Source: JAGRGG01 sp965217265 (lineage in GTDB: Bacteria; Pseudomonadota; Alphaproteobacteria; Geminicoccales; Geminicoccaceae). From it: a stretch of DNA of 64,000 nucleotides. A program made the position numbers and the translations under genes. The number at the start of each line of letters is the position of its first letter. The stretch's first letter is position 1. Below the pieces are notes generated by a model. The model did not search any database and was not told the origin of the DNA. It was given only the letters and a program-made list of their open reading frames with translations. Below are positions 29,946-37,694 of this stretch, one piece after another. Location of the stretch: the NCBI GenBank assembly GCA_965217265.1, contig CBDCHP010000011.1, positions 620,001 through 684,000 of the forward strand, given 5' to 3'.

Positions 29946-31367
29946 GTGACGCAGCAATCCGCAATGAGCTTTCGCCACCGCATCACCGAACTCGGTCGGC
30001 TCGTCGCCGTACCGCTGACGCTGACGGTCTTCATGGGCGGTCTCGTCGGTGGCCTCGCCCTCGCCCGCACCGAGACGTCCGGTGACGTATCGCGGCCGGC
30101 CGCGACGGCGCCGCCTTCGCGTGCCGTCGTCGCGGCCGTTCACATTCCCATTCCGGCCCCTGCACGGCGGCAAGCCTTGGCGCAAGACGCGTGGCCGGCG
30201 CGGCTCGCGGCCCCCGCCCTCGATCGCACGCCGCCCGCGCCCTTCGTTCCAAAGCGGGTCGCCCAGGAGGTCCGCGTCGGCCGGGGCGACACGCTGATCG
30301 ACCTCTTGCAGCGCTCGGGCCTCGAATACCCCGAGGCGATAGCGGCCGTCGCCTCGCTCAACGACGTCTTCGACCCGCGCGGCCTGCGGGTGGGCCAGAC
30401 GCTGGTACTGGAGACCGAGCCGACGCAGGGCGGGGCGCAGCGCCTGATGTCGCTTAACCTCAACCTCGATTTCACCCGCGACCTCGAACTCGAACGCGGC
30501 ACGAACGGCGCGTTCGCCGCCGCCGAGGTGCCGCGCGCCCTGCGCACCGAGGTCGAGGTCGCCTCGGCCAGCGTCACGGACAGCCTCTACAACGCCGCCC
30601 GGGCGCAAGACGTGCCCGACGCGGCCTTGTTGAAGATCATCAAGCTGTTCAGCTACGACATCGACTTCCAGCGCGACATCCAGCCGGGCGACGGCATCGA
30701 CGTCGTCTACGAGCGGGTCTCGACCGCCGACGGGCGCGAGCGGCGGACCGGCAACTTGCTGCACGCGGCGATCAGGAGCGGCGGCGTCTTCACCGCCTAC
30801 CGCTTCAAGGACGCGAACGGCAATATCGCCTACTTCGACGCCAACGGTAAGTCGCTCAAGAAGTGGCTGATGCGCACGCCGATCAACGGGGCACGGCTGT
30901 CGTCGGGCTTCGGCAAGCGCCGCCACCCGATCCTCGGCTATACCAAGATGCACAAAGGCACCGATTTCGCCGCCCCGAGCGGCACGCCGATCTACGCTGC
31001 GGGCGACGGCGTCGTCGACATGATCGGCCGCAGGGGCGGCTACGGCAACTATGTCCGCCTGCGCCACAGCTCCGAGTTCAGCACCGCCTACGCCCACATG
31101 AAGGGCTTCAAGAAGGGCCTGAAGCGCGGTGCCCGGGTGAGGCAGGGACAGGTCATCGGCTACGTCGGCACGACCGGCCGCTCGACCGGGCCGCACCTGC
31201 ACTACGAAGTGCTCAAGAGCGGCGTGCAGATCAACCCGATGTCGCTCAAGCCGCAGACGCTCGCCCGCCTGACCGGCGACGATTTGCGCCGGTTCAAGGC
31301 CGAGGTGGCGAGGATCGAGGTGCTGAAGGACCGGCGGGTGCCAAAGCAGTACGCCCAGGTTCCTTGA
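29946..31367 (+). CDS. M23-family murein endopeptidase with LysM-like domain
   Basis: The 473-residue protein has an N-terminal membrane anchor or uncleaved signal (residues about 20-40), a LysM/OapA-like segment (VRVGRGDTLIDLLQRSG ... GLRVGQTLVLE, residues about 108-155), a linker domain, and a C-terminal LytM domain. Zn ligands are in MHKGTDFAA (H..D) and GPHLHYEV (HxH). It likely cleaves peptide cross-links of peptidoglycan or regulates amidases during growth or division. The start is GTG at 29946 (GGAAG upstream); the ATG at 29964 is an alternative. Confidence 0.92.
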   Translation: MTQQSAMSFRHRITELGRLVAVPLTLTVFMGGLVGGLALARTETSGDVSRPAATAPPSRAVVAAVHIPIPAPARRQALAQDAWPARLAAPALDRTPPAPFVPKRVAQEVRVGRGDTLIDLLQRSGLEYPEAIAAVASLNDVFDPRGLRVGQTLVLETEPTQGGAQRLMSLNLNLDFTRDLELERGTNGAFAAAEVPRALRTEVEVASASVTDSLYNAARAQDVPDAALLKIIKLFSYDIDFQRDIQPGDGIDVVYERVSTADGRERRTGNLLHAAIRSGGVFTAYRFKDANGNIAYFDANGKSLKKWLMRTPINGARLSSGFGKRRHPILGYTKMHKGTDFAAPSGTPIYAAGDGVVDMIGRRGGYGNYVRLRHSSEFSTAYAHMKGFKKGLKRGARVRQGQVIGYVGTTGRSTGPHLHYEVLKSGVQINPMSLKPQTLARLTGDDLRRFKAEVARIEVLKDRRVPKQYAQVP

Positions 31368-31475
31368 TGCATCGCGCGCACTATAGTTAAATTTTTCACT
31401 ATCTTGGCCGCCTCCTATAAGCACAACCATCGGACCCGACCCGATGAAGGCAAGAGTATTGAAAGATCAAAATCC

Positions 31476-31619
31476 GGCCACCTTGAACCCTCGATTGAGG
31501 CGGGGATGACAGGTTGAGGCGGTCAAGGCCGTCGTGCATTGCGCTGCTCAAGGCAGAGCCGATGCATCCCAGCCAACATCATTTGTCACCCCCGCCTCGA
31601 TCGGGGGTCCAAGGTGGCC
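31476..31619. repeat. REP/BIME-like inverted repeat
   Basis: A left arm (31476-31512) containing GGCCACCTTGAACCCTCGAT and GAGGCGGGGATGACA is the imperfect reverse complement of a right arm (31584-31619) containing TGTCACCCCCGCCTCGATCG and GGTCCAAGGTGGCC. The TGTCA-CCCCCGCC...GGGGGTCCA pattern resembles common proteobacterial REP-type palindromes. It lies between two convergent genes. Confidence 0.6.
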
Positions 31620-31675
31620 AGGAACACGTTGTTGCCAGCCTCGACTGCCACCACACTGCCAAGCCTCGGCGTTGC

Positions 31676-31747
31676 GGCCAACCTCCGCCGTTAACACTGG
31701 CAGAAGAGAGAGAGAAACCCGCGCGGCGAGCGCACGCGCGGGCGTCC
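31676..31747 (-). repeat. Right half of the stop-codon-associated hairpin repeat
   Basis: CCGTTAACACTGGCAGAAG (conserved core and start of the purine arm) is followed by AGAGAGAGAAAC and GAGCGCACGCGCGGGCGT, ending at the minus-strand stop codon of the DUF4175 gene (TCA 31748-31750). The left half is replaced by the REP-like repeat. Confidence 0.6.
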
Positions 31748-34255
31748 TCAGAACCGATCGAGCAGCCGGTCGTAATAGTCGCGCTCGGCTTTCGGCCGGT
31801 TGTTCTCGCCGCTGCGGCGGCGGATCTCGTCCAGGACCTCGCGTGCCCGGCCGAGTTCGGCCTCGGTCGGCACGTCGACGTCGTCGCCGTTCAGGCCGTA
31901 GCCGCCCGGCAGCTCGCGCCCGAGCAGATCGCGCCCCTGACCCGGCATCCCCGGCCCCTGGCCCTGTCCCGGCTGGCCCTGCGCCATGCCCTGGCCTTGC
32001 TGCTGCAGCGACTCGACCATCGCCTGCCCCGCCTGACGCATCAGATCGAGCGCCTCGCCCTGGGGGCCGAGCGCCTGTCCCGGCTGGCCCTGGCCCAGCG
32101 CGTCGCGGGCGTCGCGCATCCGCAGTTCCGACTGGCCGAGTGCCCCTGGGATCTCGGCCCCGGCCTCGCCCAGGCGCCGCATCATCTCGCCCAACGCGCG
32201 GCGCAAACCCTCCTGCTCCGCCGCCGAGCCGGTGAACGACTGGCCCTGGCCGCCGGGACGCTGCTGGCCTCCACCTTGCTGGCCTTGGCCCTGCTGGCCT
32301 TGCTGGCCCTGCTGACCTTGCTGCTGCTGGCCAGCACCGTTCTGCTGCTGAAAGGTCTGGTCCATCAACCCCTGCTGCAACTCGATCATCCGCTGCAAGT
32401 CCTGCAACGCCTGCTGCTGCGGCCCGGCTTGCATCTGCGGGACGCCGGCTTGCAGGTTCTCCAGCATCTCGCGCAGTTGCGCCAACATCTCCTGCGCCGC
32501 GTCGCGTGCACCGGTCTGCATCATCTCGCGCGCCTGATCGAGCATCTGCTGCAACTGGTCGCGATCGACGGTCTGGGTACCCTCCGGCATCGGCTGCATC
32601 TCGCTCGGATCGGCATTCTGCAGCGCCTGCTGCATCTGCTCGCTCAGTTCGTCGAGGTAGGCCTGCATCGCCTGCTCAAGCTCTTGCATCAACCGTTCGA
32701 GCTCGGCCTCGTCGGCGCCCTCGGCCAGCGCCTGCTCCAAGGCCTCCTGCGCTTGACGCAGGTCGCGCTCGGCGACGGAGAGGTCGCCCTCCTCGATGAA
32801 CAGCGCCAGATCGTAGAGCATGTCCATGATCGAGGCGCGCTCGGCGCCGTCGGCGTCGGCGCGCAGCCGGTCGGCGGCGACGCCGAGCGTCAGCGGCACG
32901 GTGGTCGGCTGCTCGGCGGCGAGCGGCCCCTCGGCCAGACCGTCGAGCGCGTCGGCCACGGATCGGCGCGCGCTCTGCGTCTCGGCAAGGCCCTTGCGCT
33001 CGGCGATGATCGCCCGCGCCAGCGGGTGGGTGAACACCTTCTCGGGTAGGGTGACGAGGACGGCCTCGCTCCGGCCGGCTTGGTCGCGGGCGTCGCGCGC
33101 CTCCAACTGCAACAGCGTCGGCAGCCCGGCGCGGGGGTGGCGGGCGAAGTTCTGGAACGTACGGCCCTGGACCTCCTTCGGCCCCCGCGCCGGGGTCGCG
33201 AGCGGCAGGACTTCCTCCTTGCCGCCGTCGGGTGCCCGCAGGATCAAGGCGAGTCGCCTGACGCCGTAATCGTCCTTGGCGTCGTAGGCGATCTGGAGCG
33301 ACTCGCGCGCCGTCTCGCTCGGCGGCGACGCGAAGACGATGCTCGGCGGCGCGTCCGGCGTGATCGCGACGCGCAGCCGGCGCACCGGGCCGTCGCCGTC
33401 GGCGACGACGATGTCGTTGGTTTGTTCGAGGGTGAAGCGCGCCTCCTGCCCCGCCGCACCCAGCGCCTTGCCGTCGAGGGCGTCCCCGCCGTAGCGAAGC
33501 GTCGCGTCGTTGGCGCCCGAGCCTTGCACCTGCAAGATCGCGGCCGTGCCGGCGGGGACGGCGACCTCGGCGCGCGGGTCGCCGTCGGCTAGGGTCACGG
33601 GCGGCAGGCCGGTGAAGGCCGGCGGGGTGAGCCAGAACTCGACCTTGAGCGGTTCGGCCGCTTCGGCCGGTCCGCCGAGGCCCGGCACGAAGGCGTCGGC
33701 GAGCCGGCTCGGCGCTTGGCGTCCGGCGGCGGCGAGGCCGACGACGAGGAGGAGGAGGACGAGCGCCCGCAGGCCCCAGGGGTCGAGGCGCGGCCAGGGC
33801 GAGCGGGGCAAGGGCACCTTCAAGGCGCCGAGCGAGGCCAGGGTCCGCTCGCGGTGCCGTTGCCAGAGGCGCGCGGTCAAGGGGTCGTCGAACGATTCCG
33901 GCAGCCGGTCGTCGAGGCCGCGCAGCGGTGCGTCGGTCAGATCATTGCCGCGCTCGATGCGCCTCAGCGCCTCGTCGCGCCCGACCGGGGCATAGCGGCG
34001 CCAGCCGCGCCAAGCGAGGTAGGCGACGCCGGCGACGAACGCCAAGAGGGCCAGGAGGTGCAAGAACGCCGGCAGCGCCACCCAGACGTCGAGCAGCGAG
34101 AGTGCGATGAACAGGCCCAGGAGCGACAAGGGCGGCAGCGCCGCGCGCCAGAAGCGCTCGAAGTCCGAGTAGCCCCGCGCCCGCCGGGTCAGGCGCTCGA
34201 ACCGCTCCGGCAGGCCCGTGTCAGGGTCGTTCACGCCGTCTCGTCCATCAGCCAT
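31748..34255 (-). CDS. DUF4175 / TIGR02302 family membrane protein
   Basis: The 835-residue protein has two or three transmembrane helices in the first 200 residues, an extracytoplasmic beta-rich middle region, and a long helical Gln/Met/Glu-rich region from about residue 470. There is a low-complexity Gln/Gly tract near 640-680 (GQQQQGQQGQQGQQGQGQQG) and the family's C-terminal LLGRELPGGYGLNGDDVDVP motif. The family is typical of alphaproteobacteria and usually sits beside lysA, as here. Its function is unknown; an envelope role is inferred. The ATG at 34255 overlaps lysA by 25 bases. Confidence 0.9.
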   Translation of the reverse strand: MADGRDGVNDPDTGLPERFERLTRRARGYSDFERFWRAALPPLSLLGLFIALSLLDVWVALPAFLHLLALLAFVAGVAYLAWRGWRRYAPVGRDEALRRIERGNDLTDAPLRGLDDRLPESFDDPLTARLWQRHRERTLASLGALKVPLPRSPWPRLDPWGLRALVLLLLVVGLAAAGRQAPSRLADAFVPGLGGPAEAAEPLKVEFWLTPPAFTGLPPVTLADGDPRAEVAVPAGTAAILQVQGSGANDATLRYGGDALDGKALGAAGQEARFTLEQTNDIVVADGDGPVRRLRVAITPDAPPSIVFASPPSETARESLQIAYDAKDDYGVRRLALILRAPDGGKEEVLPLATPARGPKEVQGRTFQNFARHPRAGLPTLLQLEARDARDQAGRSEAVLVTLPEKVFTHPLARAIIAERKGLAETQSARRSVADALDGLAEGPLAAEQPTTVPLTLGVAADRLRADADGAERASIMDMLYDLALFIEEGDLSVAERDLRQAQEALEQALAEGADEAELERLMQELEQAMQAYLDELSEQMQQALQNADPSEMQPMPEGTQTVDRDQLQQMLDQAREMMQTGARDAAQEMLAQLREMLENLQAGVPQMQAGPQQQALQDLQRMIELQQGLMDQTFQQQNGAGQQQQGQQGQQGQQGQGQQGGGQQRPGGQGQSFTGSAAEQEGLRRALGEMMRRLGEAGAEIPGALGQSELRMRDARDALGQGQPGQALGPQGEALDLMRQAGQAMVESLQQQGQGMAQGQPGQGQGPGMPGQGRDLLGRELPGGYGLNGDDVDVPTEAELGRAREVLDEIRRRSGENNRPKAERDYYDRLLDRF

Positions 34256-35514
34256 GCCGGCACCCTCTCCATTGCCATCTGCGCCGCGACGTCGACCTGC
34301 GGCCGGATCAGGGCGTGGCGCCCATCGTCCACCAGCACCTCGGCGGCGCCGACGCGCGAGTTGTAGTTCGACGCCATGACCGCGCCATAAGCGCCGGCCG
34401 ACGTCAAGACGACAAGATCGCCGGCCGTAAGACGCGGCAGCTTGCGGTCGCGACCGAAGACGTCGCTGCTCTCGCAGATAGGGCCGACCACGTCGGTGTC
34501 GAGCATCGGCTCGCCAGTTTCAATCGGCCGCACCGGGCGGACGTCGTGCCAAGCGTCGTACATCGCCACCCGAACGAGGGTGTGCATCCCGGCATCGAGA
34601 ACGAGAAAGCGCCGCCCGCCCGTCTCCTTCGGCCAGACGACGCGGGCGAGCAGCACCCCCGCCTCGGCGACGAGGTAGCGCCCGGGCTCGAACAGGAGCT
34701 TGGCGCCCAAGCCTACCGTCGCCCGCCGCACGGCACGGGCGAGGTCGACCGGATCGAGCGCCGCCCGCCCCCCCTCGGTGATGCCGAAGCCGCCGCCGAG
34801 GTCGAGGGTTTGCATGGGATAGCCCCCGGCCTGAAGCCCGGCGAATAGCCCCGCCCCCTTGGCGTAGGCGGCCTCCAAGGGGCCGACATCGTAGATCTGC
34901 GAGCCGATGTGCAGGTGGACGCCGACGGGAACGATTCCGGGCAAGCTTTTGGCGTGGGCGAAGGCGGCGGGCGCCTCGTCGAGGTCGATGCCGAACTTGT
35001 CGCCCTTGCGGCCGGTCGAGATCTTGGCGTGCGTGTCGGCGGCGACGTCAGGGTTGACGCGCAGCGCCACACGGGCCTCGACGTTCAAGCCGGCCGCGAG
35101 CACGCCCAAACGATCGAGTTCGGCGAGCGATTCGACGTTGAACTGCAAGATGTCGGCCTTGAGCGCCGCCTGCAACTCGTCGTCGGTCTTGGCGACGCCG
35201 GCGTAGACGATCATCGACGGCGGCACGCCCGCGTCCAGGGCGCGGACTAGTTCCCCCCCCGAGACCACGTCGGCGCCGGCACCTTCGCCGGCGAGCAGGC
35301 GCACGATCGCGCGGTTGCTGTTCGCCTTGATCGCGTAGCAGAACAGGGCGTCGTCGCCCGCGAACGCCGCTTGCAGGCCGCGCAGCCGGCGGCGCATCGC
35401 GTTCGCGCTGTAGACATACGTGGGCGTCCCGGCCTCGGCGGCAATGACCTTGAGCGGCACGCCCTCGCAGGCGAGGCCGGCCTTAGTCATCTCGAACCCG
35501 TCGATCCCGCTCAT
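34231..35514 (-). CDS. lysA: Diaminopimelate decarboxylase LysA
   Basis: The 427-residue PLP enzyme is the last step of lysine synthesis (meso-DAP to L-lysine). PLP-lysine is in CYAIKANSN (near residue 60), the HIGSQI motif near residue 200, GGGFGI near 240, EPGRYLVAEAG near 285 and CESSDVFGRDR near 355. Family III fold-type length is normal. The ATG at 35514 overlaps the lptM stop (ATGA). Confidence 0.96.
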   Translation of the reverse strand: MSGIDGFEMTKAGLACEGVPLKVIAAEAGTPTYVYSANAMRRRLRGLQAAFAGDDALFCYAIKANSNRAIVRLLAGEGAGADVVSGGELVRALDAGVPPSMIVYAGVAKTDDELQAALKADILQFNVESLAELDRLGVLAAGLNVEARVALRVNPDVAADTHAKISTGRKGDKFGIDLDEAPAAFAHAKSLPGIVPVGVHLHIGSQIYDVGPLEAAYAKGAGLFAGLQAGGYPMQTLDLGGGFGITEGGRAALDPVDLARAVRRATVGLGAKLLFEPGRYLVAEAGVLLARVVWPKETGGRRFLVLDAGMHTLVRVAMYDAWHDVRPVRPIETGEPMLDTDVVGPICESSDVFGRDRKLPRLTAGDLVVLTSAGAYGAVMASNYNSRVGAAEVLVDDGRHALIRPQVDVAAQMAMERVPAWLMDETA

Positions 35515-35639
35515 CCGACCTCCGGCGCCGGGCGCTCTTCGAGGTCGGGCGCCTCTCGGTTCGGCAGTTCGAGTTCGCCCTTGCGGCCGCAGCCGAGGAG
35601 GGCGAGCGCCAAGCAGGCGAGTGCGAGCCAGCGCGTCAT
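35511..35639 (-). CDS. lptM: LptM-like small lipoprotein
   Basis: A 42-residue lipoprotein with signal MTRWLALACLALALL, lipobox LLGC and mature CGRKGELELP, matching the YifL/LptM family (CG-x-KG-x-L-x-x-P). LptM in E. coli assists maturation of the LptD LPS translocon. Start and stop both overlap neighbours by ATGA junctions (argH upstream, lysA downstream), so it is fully embedded in the operon. The gene is short enough to be missed by length-filtered gene callers. Confidence 0.9.
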   Translation of the reverse strand: MTRWLALACLALALLGCGRKGELELPNREAPDLEERPAPEVG

Positions 35640-37042
35640 TCGTCCTCCTCCAACCTAGCGCGCGCCGCGGCGACGGCCTCCCGCACGCGCGCCGGCGCCG
35701 TGCCGCCGAGGCTGGTTCGGCTCGCGACCGAGCGCTCGACGCCCAGGACCGCGGCACCCCCCTCCAGGCGCGGGTCGATCGCCCGCAGCACGTCCGCCCC
35801 CAAGCCTTCGAGCCCGACGCCGCGCTCCTCGGCCGCCTTGACCGCCCGCGCCGCCAGCCCGTGCGCGTCGCGAAAGGCGGCTCCCTTCTCGCGCACCAGC
35901 CAGTCGGCGAGGTCGGTCGCGGTCGTGTAGCCGACCCCGGCCGCGGCCTGCATTCGGTCCGTGTCGAACGCGGCACCGCCGAGCATCGCCGCGGTGGCCT
36001 CAAGGCACAGATCGAGCGTGTCGGCGGCGTCGAACACGCCCTCCTTGTCCTCTTGCATGTCCTTGGAGTAGGCGAGCGGCAGACCCTTCAAGGTGACGAG
36101 CAGCGCTTGCAGGTGGCCGAAGACCCGGCCCGACTTGCCGCGCACCAGTTCGGCCGCGTCGGGGTTGCGCTTTTGCGGCATGATCGAGGAGCCGGAGGTG
36201 AAGTCCTCCCCCAAGCGCACGAAGCCGAACTGCGGCGTCGACCACAAGACTAGTTCCTCGGCGAGGCGTGCCAAGTGGACCGCCGCGATCGCGGCGGCGC
36301 TTAAGTAGTCGAGCGCGAAGTCGCGGTCCGAGACGGCGTCGATCGAGTTGCGCATCGGCGCGTCGAAGCCGAGCGCCTTGGCCGTGGCGTCGCGGTCGAT
36401 CGCAAAGCCCGTTCCGGCCAGCGCCGCCGCCCCCAAGGGGCACGCGTTCATGCGTCGGCGCGCGTCTCGAAAACGCCCCCGGTCGCGGCCGAACATCTCG
36501 ACGTAGGCGAGCAGGTGGTGGCCGAGCGTCACCGGCTGCGCCGCCTGGAGGTGGGTGAAGCCCGGCATGACGCTCTCGTTGTGCGCCTCGGCCAAGTCGA
36601 TCAGAACGCGCATCAAGGCTTCGAGGTGCGTGAGCGCCCGGTCGGCCGCGTCGCGCACCCACAAGCGAAAGTCGGTCGCAACCTGGTCGTTGCGCGAGCG
36701 GGCGGTGTGCAGCCGCCGCCCCGGCTCGCCGACGATCTCGGTCAGCCGCGCCTCGACGTTGAGGTGGATATCCTCTAGCTCGGGCGTGAAGGCGAACGTG
36801 TCGGCCTCGATCTCGGCCCCGACCCGCGCCAACCCGTCCAGGATCGCCTCGCGGTCGGCCGCGGTAATGATGCCTTGATCGGCCAGCATCCGGGCGTGCG
36901 CGATCGAGCCCATGATGTCTTGCGCCCACAACCGCTTGTCGAAACCGATCGAGGCGTTAATTCGCTGCATCAGCGGGGCCGGACCGCTCTCGAAGTGCCC
37001 CCCCCACAGATCGCGTCCCGCCTTGTCCTTGGAGCCTGCCAT
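35636..37042 (-). CDS. argH: Argininosuccinate lyase ArgH
   Basis: The 468-residue enzyme splits argininosuccinate to arginine and fumarate. N-terminal LWGGHFESGP (usually LWGGRF), TARSRNDQVATD, PGFTHLQAAQPV and the signature GSSIMPQKRNPD are present. The ATG at 37042 shares the palindromic CATG with the divergent tlpA-like start at 37041. Order tlpA/argH-lptM-lysA-DUF4175 is a recurrent alphaproteobacterial arrangement. Confidence 0.96.
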   Translation of the reverse strand: MAGSKDKAGRDLWGGHFESGPAPLMQRINASIGFDKRLWAQDIMGSIAHARMLADQGIITAADREAILDGLARVGAEIEADTFAFTPELEDIHLNVEARLTEIVGEPGRRLHTARSRNDQVATDFRLWVRDAADRALTHLEALMRVLIDLAEAHNESVMPGFTHLQAAQPVTLGHHLLAYVEMFGRDRGRFRDARRRMNACPLGAAALAGTGFAIDRDATAKALGFDAPMRNSIDAVSDRDFALDYLSAAAIAAVHLARLAEELVLWSTPQFGFVRLGEDFTSGSSIMPQKRNPDAAELVRGKSGRVFGHLQALLVTLKGLPLAYSKDMQEDKEGVFDAADTLDLCLEATAAMLGGAAFDTDRMQAAAGVGYTTATDLADWLVREKGAAFRDAHGLAARAVKAAEERGVGLEGLGADVLRAIDPRLEGGAAVLGVERSVASRTSLGGTAPARVREAVAAARARLEEDE

Positions 37043-37565
37043 GCGCGCCTTTTTCGTCTCGTGTCTCACGGCCCTGCTTCTAACCGCGAGTGCCGCGATC
37101 GCAAAGGCGGACGATCTGGTCCTCACCGAACCGCGCGGCCTGCCGCCGATCGCCTTCGAGCGCGCCGACGGCACGGCGGGAACGCTCGACGACTACGAGG
37201 GCAAAATCGTCGTCCTCAACTTCTGGGCCACGTGGTGCGCCCCTTGCAAGGTCGAGATGCCGACGCTCGCCCGCCTGCAAGCCGCGCTCGGCGACGACGT
37301 CGAAGTGCTCGCACTCGCCGTCGAGCGCACGCCTCTCGACGAGCTGCGCACCGCCCTCGACGACCTGGAAGCGCCGAACCTCGACCTGCTGCGCGACCCC
37401 TCGATGGCGTCGCTGCGCGCGATCGGCGCCGCCGGCATCCCCGTCACCCTCGTCATCGACCGAGACGGGCGCGAAGTCTACCGCCAACTCGGCGACGCCG
37501 AGTGGGACGATCCGGCGGTGATTGAGCGTTTGCGCACGTTCGCGGCGGGGGAGACGAAGGTTTAA
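37041..37565 (+). CDS. TlpA-like thiol:disulfide oxidoreductase
   Basis: The 174-residue exported thioredoxin-fold protein has a signal peptide (MRAFFVSCLTALLLTASAAI) and a redox site WCAPC in LNFWATWCAPCKVEMP (near residue 66), with the cis-Pro region AAGIPVTLVID near 133. It acts in the periplasm or at the membrane, probably in cytochrome c or general thiol redox. I chose the ATG at 37041 with TTGGAGCC upstream; the longer frame from 36912 is the argH complement. Its TAA overlaps the left end of a hairpin repeat. Confidence 0.92.
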   Translation: MRAFFVSCLTALLLTASAAIAKADDLVLTEPRGLPPIAFERADGTAGTLDDYEGKIVVLNFWATWCAPCKVEMPTLARLQAALGDDVEVLALAVERTPLDELRTALDDLEAPNLDLLRDPSMASLRAIGAAGIPVTLVIDRDGREVYRQLGDAEWDDPAVIERLRTFAAGETKV

Positions 37566-37694
37566 CGCTTCGCGTGCGCTGCCGCGTTTTTTGCCAGTGT
37601 TAACGCAGGAGGCTAGCCGCAGCGCCGAGGGCCAATCTCGGACAAGTTGCAAAAACAAAGGGAAAAAGGCCGCGCCGAGCGCACGCGAAGCGTT
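37564..37694. repeat. Complete stop-codon-associated hairpin repeat, both stops inside its ends
   Basis: A 131-base element with perfect 12-base ends AACGCTTCGCGT (37564) and ACGCGAAGCGTT (ending 37694). The TAA of the plus-strand gene (37563-37565) and the TAA of the minus-strand gene (37695-37693) both overlap the inverted repeat. The core reads CAGTGTTAACGCAGG, i.e. the reverse orientation to the copies at 7593 and 60492. It is the entire intergenic region of this convergent pair. Confidence 0.9.

Noticed and set aside
31900..32340. Tandem GGCCTTGCTGGCC-like repeats
   Set aside because: They encode the Gln/Gly-rich low-complexity tract of the DUF4175 protein, so they are a coding microsatellite, not an array.
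31514..33049. Long plus-strand open frame opposite the DUF4175 gene, Leu/Arg/His-rich
   Set aside because: It is the antisense of a GC-rich, Gln-rich coding region; composition is unnatural and there is no family resemblance. The minus-strand protein is clearly real.
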